Positions 4,507 to 7,339 of a stretch of 7,339 nt of DNA are shown here, piece after piece. The stretch's first letter is position 1; each line of letters opens with the position of its first letter. The DNA is from Candidatus Uhrbacteria bacterium RIFOXYB2_FULL_45_11. Lineage in GTDB: Bacteria > Patescibacteriota > Patescibacteriia > UBA9934 > GWF2-40-263. The stretch covers positions 1 to 7,339 of the forward strand of contig MGFD01000012.1 in the NCBI GenBank assembly GCA_001791715.1, in the 5' to 3' direction. The translations under genes and the position numbers were made by a program. The notes under the pieces were generated by a model. The model worked only from the letters and a program-made list of their open reading frames with translations, was not told the DNA's origin and made no database searches.

Positions 4507-4533
4507 ATAACGAAGGGGTTCGGAATAAAGCGT

Positions 4534-4632
4534 TAGGGATTAGAAAAAGTGAATTTATGTTCATTTTTCCTAGTTTCTAACTCCTGCCTGTCGGCAGGCA
4601 GGCTTCATTCCAAATCCTGACCCTAATCCCTA
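4534..4632 (+). repeat. Branched inverted-repeat structure before rpoB
   Basis: TAGGGATTAG (4534-4543) and CTAATCCCTA (4623-4632) are perfect 10-base inverted repeats. They enclose two hairpins: 4542-4553 with 4560-4571 (eleven of twelve positions paired) and CCTGCCTG/CAGGCAGG (4583-4602). The outer arms share two bases with the first hairpin, so not all pairs form at once. As RNA it would be a three-way junction; as DNA it has the look of a small non-autonomous repeat. Confidence 0.65.
4583..4602 (+). repeat. Short GC-rich palindrome CCTGCCTG-TCGG-CAGGCAGG
   Basis: It has perfect 8-bp arms with a 4-nt loop. From general memory, palindromes of this kind are common between genes in Parcubacteria-type genomes; that link is unverified. 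No T run follows, so it is not a standard terminator. Confidence 0.6.
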
Positions 4633-4645
4633 CCCGATCTAACGT

Positions 4646-7339
4646 ATGATTTTTCAACGCACACCCGTCAAATCTCGTGAGCGCAAAGTCTTCACAGATG
4701 TTGTGGATGCCATGGAGCTTCCAGACCTCATTGAAGTCCAACGCCGCTCGTACCAATGGTTCTTTGATGAAGGAATCTCTGAACTGTTCCAAGAAGTTAC
4801 CCCAATCAAAGACTTTATTGGTCGTGATTTGGAATTGTACTTTGATGGTTATTACCTCGATGAGCCTAAGTTTGATGAAAAAACATCCAAATTGAAAAAT
4901 GTTACGTATGAAGCGCCTCTTCGTGTGAAAACACGTTTGGTGAACTTGCGTTCAAAAACCGTTAAAGAGCAAGAAATTTATTTGGGAGATCTCCCAATCA
5001 TGACTCCTCGTGGAACATTCGTTATCAACGGTGTTGAGCGTGTGGTTGTATCTCAGCTCGTGCGTTCCGCGGGAGCGTTTTTTACGGGAGACGTTTACCG
5101 TGGTCGCCGTTACTACGGAGCAAAAATCATTCCAAACCGTGGAGCTTGGCTTGAATTTGAAACAGATCCAAAAAACGTGATCTGGGTAAAGATTGATCGA
5201 AAGCGTAAGGTTGCCGTGACCGCACTTTTGCGTGCATTCGGTGTCACAACAGATGAAGAAATCATGGCCATGTTTAAAGATATTGATACACACCCAACCA
5301 ATCATTATATTGAAGCAACGCTTAACAAAGACGTTTCAAAAACAGAAGAAGAAGGACTCATTGAAGTGTACAAGCGTATCCGCCCAGGAGATCGTGCAAC
5401 TTCAGACAACGCACGCAGCTTGATTCATGCGATGTTCTTTAATTTTGATCGTTACGATTTGGGAAAAGTTGGTCGTTATAAATTTAATTTGCGTTTTGGA
5501 GATTCTACAGATCCAGCGGTTGTCAATCCAGAAGCAAATCGCATTATCGGAAAAGAAGATTTAAAGAAAATCATTTCAGAAATCATTCGCTTGAACATCA
5601 CCCAAGACGAACCAGATGACGTTGATCACTTGGGAAACCGTCGTGTTCGAGCTGTTGGAGAATTGATCCAAGGTCGATTCCGTGTTGGACTCGCTCGTAT
5701 GGAGCGCATTATTAAGGATCGCATGTCGACCCAAGATATTGACGCACTTACGCCAGGACGACTCATCAATGCGCGTCCTGTGATTGGAGCGATTCGTGAG
5801 TTTTTCATGTCTTCACAGTTGTCTCAGTTCATGGATCAGACGAACCCTCTTTCCGAGCTTGAACACAAGCGTCGTTTGTCTGCGATGGGACCTGGTGGAC
5901 TTTCTCGTGAGCGCGCAGGATTTGAAGTTCGTGACGTTCACCCAACTCACTATGGACGCATCTGTCCGGTTGGAACACCAGAAGGACCAAACATCGGACT
6001 TATTGGTCAGCTTTCAAGTTATGCCATCATCAACGACTACGGATTTATTGAAACGCCGTATCGTAAAGTTGTAAAAGAAACAAAAGATGGAAAAACACGC
6101 GCACGTGTGACCGATGAAGTTGTTTATGTAAACGCCTTTGTAGAAGAGCGCGCTGTTACCGTTCCGGCTACGGTTCCACTTGATAAGAACGGATACGTTT
6201 TGGAAGAGTTCGTTGGTGGACGTAAGTTTGGAGAACCAAAAGTTGTGAACCAATCAGAAATCGATTACATGGACGTTTCATCACGTCAGATTGTTTCTAT
6301 TGGTACCGCACTCATTCCATTTTTGGAGCACGATGACGCAACACGCGCGCTCATGGGAACAAACATGCAACGTCAGGCCGTTCCTACCGTGAAACCAGAC
6401 GCGCCGATTATCGGAACTGGTATTGAAAAGCGCGCCGCAAAAGATTCTGGTCACGTGATCGTTGCAGAACAAGACGGAGAAATTTCTGCGATCGACGGTA
6501 GTCACATTGAAATTACCGATAAAGACAAAAACGTCTTTAACTACGAATTGAAAAAATTCCAACGCTCAAACAACTCAACCTCCATCAACCAACGCCCTGT
6601 TGTGATGCCAGGATTGAAAGTGAAAAAAGGAGACGTCATTGCAGACTCTTCTTCTGTTGACCAAGGAGAACTCGCGCTTGGACAAAACATGTTGGTCGCC
6701 TTCATGTCATGGGATGGATACAACTTTGAAGACGCGGTCATTTTCTCAGAACGTTTGGTGCACCAAGATCGATTTAGTTCCGTGCACATTGAGCACTACA
6801 CGCTCGACGTTCGTGACACAAAACTCGGACCAGAAGTTGTGACGTCAGATATTCCAAACGTCTCAGAAGAAAAATTGAAAAATTTGGATGCAGAAGGAGT
6901 GATCCGTGTTGGAGCAGAAGTAAAATCTGGAGACATCTTGGTTGGAAAAATTACGCCAAAGGGTGAAACAGAATTGTCTGCAGAAGAAAAATTGCTTCGC
7001 GCCATTTTTGGAGAAAAAGCACGAGACGTCCGTGATTCCTCTATGTACCTTGAGCATGGAGAACATGGAAAAGTTGTTGGAATCACCGTCTTCTCTCGTG
7101 AAGAAGGGGATAAACTTTCGCCGGGCGTGATCAAATCCATTCAGGTCACGATTGCGGACATGCGTAAGATTCAGGTGGGAGATAAAGTTGCGGGACGTCA
7201 CGGAAACAAAGGTGTTATTTCAAAAGTGGTTCCGGTTGCCGATATGCCATTTTTGCCAGACGGAACACCGGTTGATGTCATTTTGACTCCACTTGGAGTT
7301 GTGTCTCGTATGAACTTGGGTCAGATTTTGGAGGTTCAC
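4646..7339 (+). CDS. rpoB: DNA-directed RNA polymerase subunit beta (3' end outside window)
   Basis: RpoB forms part of the active centre of core RNA polymerase (alpha2-beta-beta'-omega) and builds the rifampicin pocket. ATG 4646 is the first possible start, because an in-frame TAA lies two codons upstream; no SD is visible. The 898 residues run from the N-terminal ELPDLIEVQRRSY region to GQILEVH. The rifampicin region is at 388-414 (SSQLSQFMDQ, then EHKRRLSAM), with Q394, D397, H407 and S412 matching E. coli Q513, D516, H526 and S531, so no classical resistance change is seen. The catalytic-centre motif NFED has E695 and D696 (E. coli E813/D814). K847 and K855 match K1065 and K1073, and R888 matches R1106. 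The protein is compact, lacking the large insertions of E. coli beta. Two near-invariant positions differ: G443 in the ETPEG motif and V886 in GVPSRM. rpoC normally follows, outside the window. Confidence 0.99.
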   Translation, partial: MIFQRTPVKSRERKVFTDVVDAMELPDLIEVQRRSYQWFFDEGISELFQEVTPIKDFIGRDLELYFDGYYLDEPKFDEKTSKLKNVTYEAPLRVKTRLVNLRSKTVKEQEIYLGDLPIMTPRGTFVINGVERVVVSQLVRSAGAFFTGDVYRGRRYYGAKIIPNRGAWLEFETDPKNVIWVKIDRKRKVAVTALLRAFGVTTDEEIMAMFKDIDTHPTNHYIEATLNKDVSKTEEEGLIEVYKRIRPGDRATSDNARSLIHAMFFNFDRYDLGKVGRYKFNLRFGDSTDPAVVNPEANRIIGKEDLKKIISEIIRLNITQDEPDDVDHLGNRRVRAVGELIQGRFRVGLARMERIIKDRMSTQDIDALTPGRLINARPVIGAIREFFMSSQLSQFMDQTNPLSELEHKRRLSAMGPGGLSRERAGFEVRDVHPTHYGRICPVGTPEGPNIGLIGQLSSYAIINDYGFIETPYRKVVKETKDGKTRARVTDEVVYVNAFVEERAVTVPATVPLDKNGYVLEEFVGGRKFGEPKVVNQSEIDYMDVSSRQIVSIGTALIPFLEHDDATRALMGTNMQRQAVPTVKPDAPIIGTGIEKRAAKDSGHVIVAEQDGEISAIDGSHIEITDKDKNVFNYELKKFQRSNNSTSINQRPVVMPGLKVKKGDVIADSSSVDQGELALGQNMLVAFMSWDGYNFEDAVIFSERLVHQDRFSSVHIEHYTLDVRDTKLGPEVVTSDIPNVSEEKLKNLDAEGVIRVGAEVKSGDILVGKITPKGETELSAEEKLLRAIFGEKARDVRDSSMYLEHGEHGKVVGITVFSREEGDKLSPGVIKSIQVTIADMRKIQVGDKVAGRHGNKGVISKVVPVADMPFLPDGTPVDVILTPLGVVSRMNLGQILEVH

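Noticed and set aside
4577..6253. Several minus-strand open frames under rpoB
   Set aside because: They lie opposite a certain core gene and are shadow frames.

Overview
The window ends in a clear bacterial core gene. From 4646 to the right edge runs rpoB (RNA polymerase beta subunit), cut off after 898 codons. Its compact beta without large insertions, its N-terminal sequence and the small palindromic repeats in front of it suggest a Patescibacteria/CPR (Parcubacteria-like) genome. That assignment is inference from general knowledge, with no search behind it.

The left 3.9 kb is accessory in character. Six same-strand genes lie at 37-969, 1008-1220, 1372-1560, 1683-1964, 2076-2516 and 2926-3855. 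Five have a good Shine-Dalgarno (SD) sequence and the fourth a poor one. None resembles a protein family I recognise. The products are small, strongly charged, probably cytoplasmic, and in two cases rich in possible metal-binding cysteines. Their glycine codons are a mixture of GGT, GGC and GGA, whereas rpoB leans heavily on GGA.

The most striking feature is a repeated intergenic element of about 60 nt (copies A, B and D near 1232, 1611 and 2526; a degraded copy C near 1973; possibly the tail of another at the left edge). Each good copy is a 7-bp hairpin, then exactly C-TTTT, then a 13-position imperfect hairpin. Base changes between copies repeatedly keep the pairing, so selection appears to act on RNA structure or on a structured DNA site. 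The first hairpin looks like the terminator behind the 2926-3855 gene, which also has hairpin-C-TTTT-C. The elements may be leaky terminators, processing sites or an antitermination signal. A cassette-exchange site is a weaker alternative.

Between 3856 and 4645 there is a dense regulatory region: a terminator, a near-consensus sigma-70-type promoter with TATAAT, a transcript of about 225 nt that may be a small RNA or a small gene, its strong terminator, a second promoter overlapping an inverted repeat, a 10-residue leader ORF with a well-placed SD, a strong terminator with a competing hairpin arm, and a branched inverted-repeat structure reaching to 14 nt before rpoB. Read together this could be an attenuated leader for rpoB, but no experiment or comparison supports that here.

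I found no tRNA, rRNA, CRISPR array, transposase or integrase gene.
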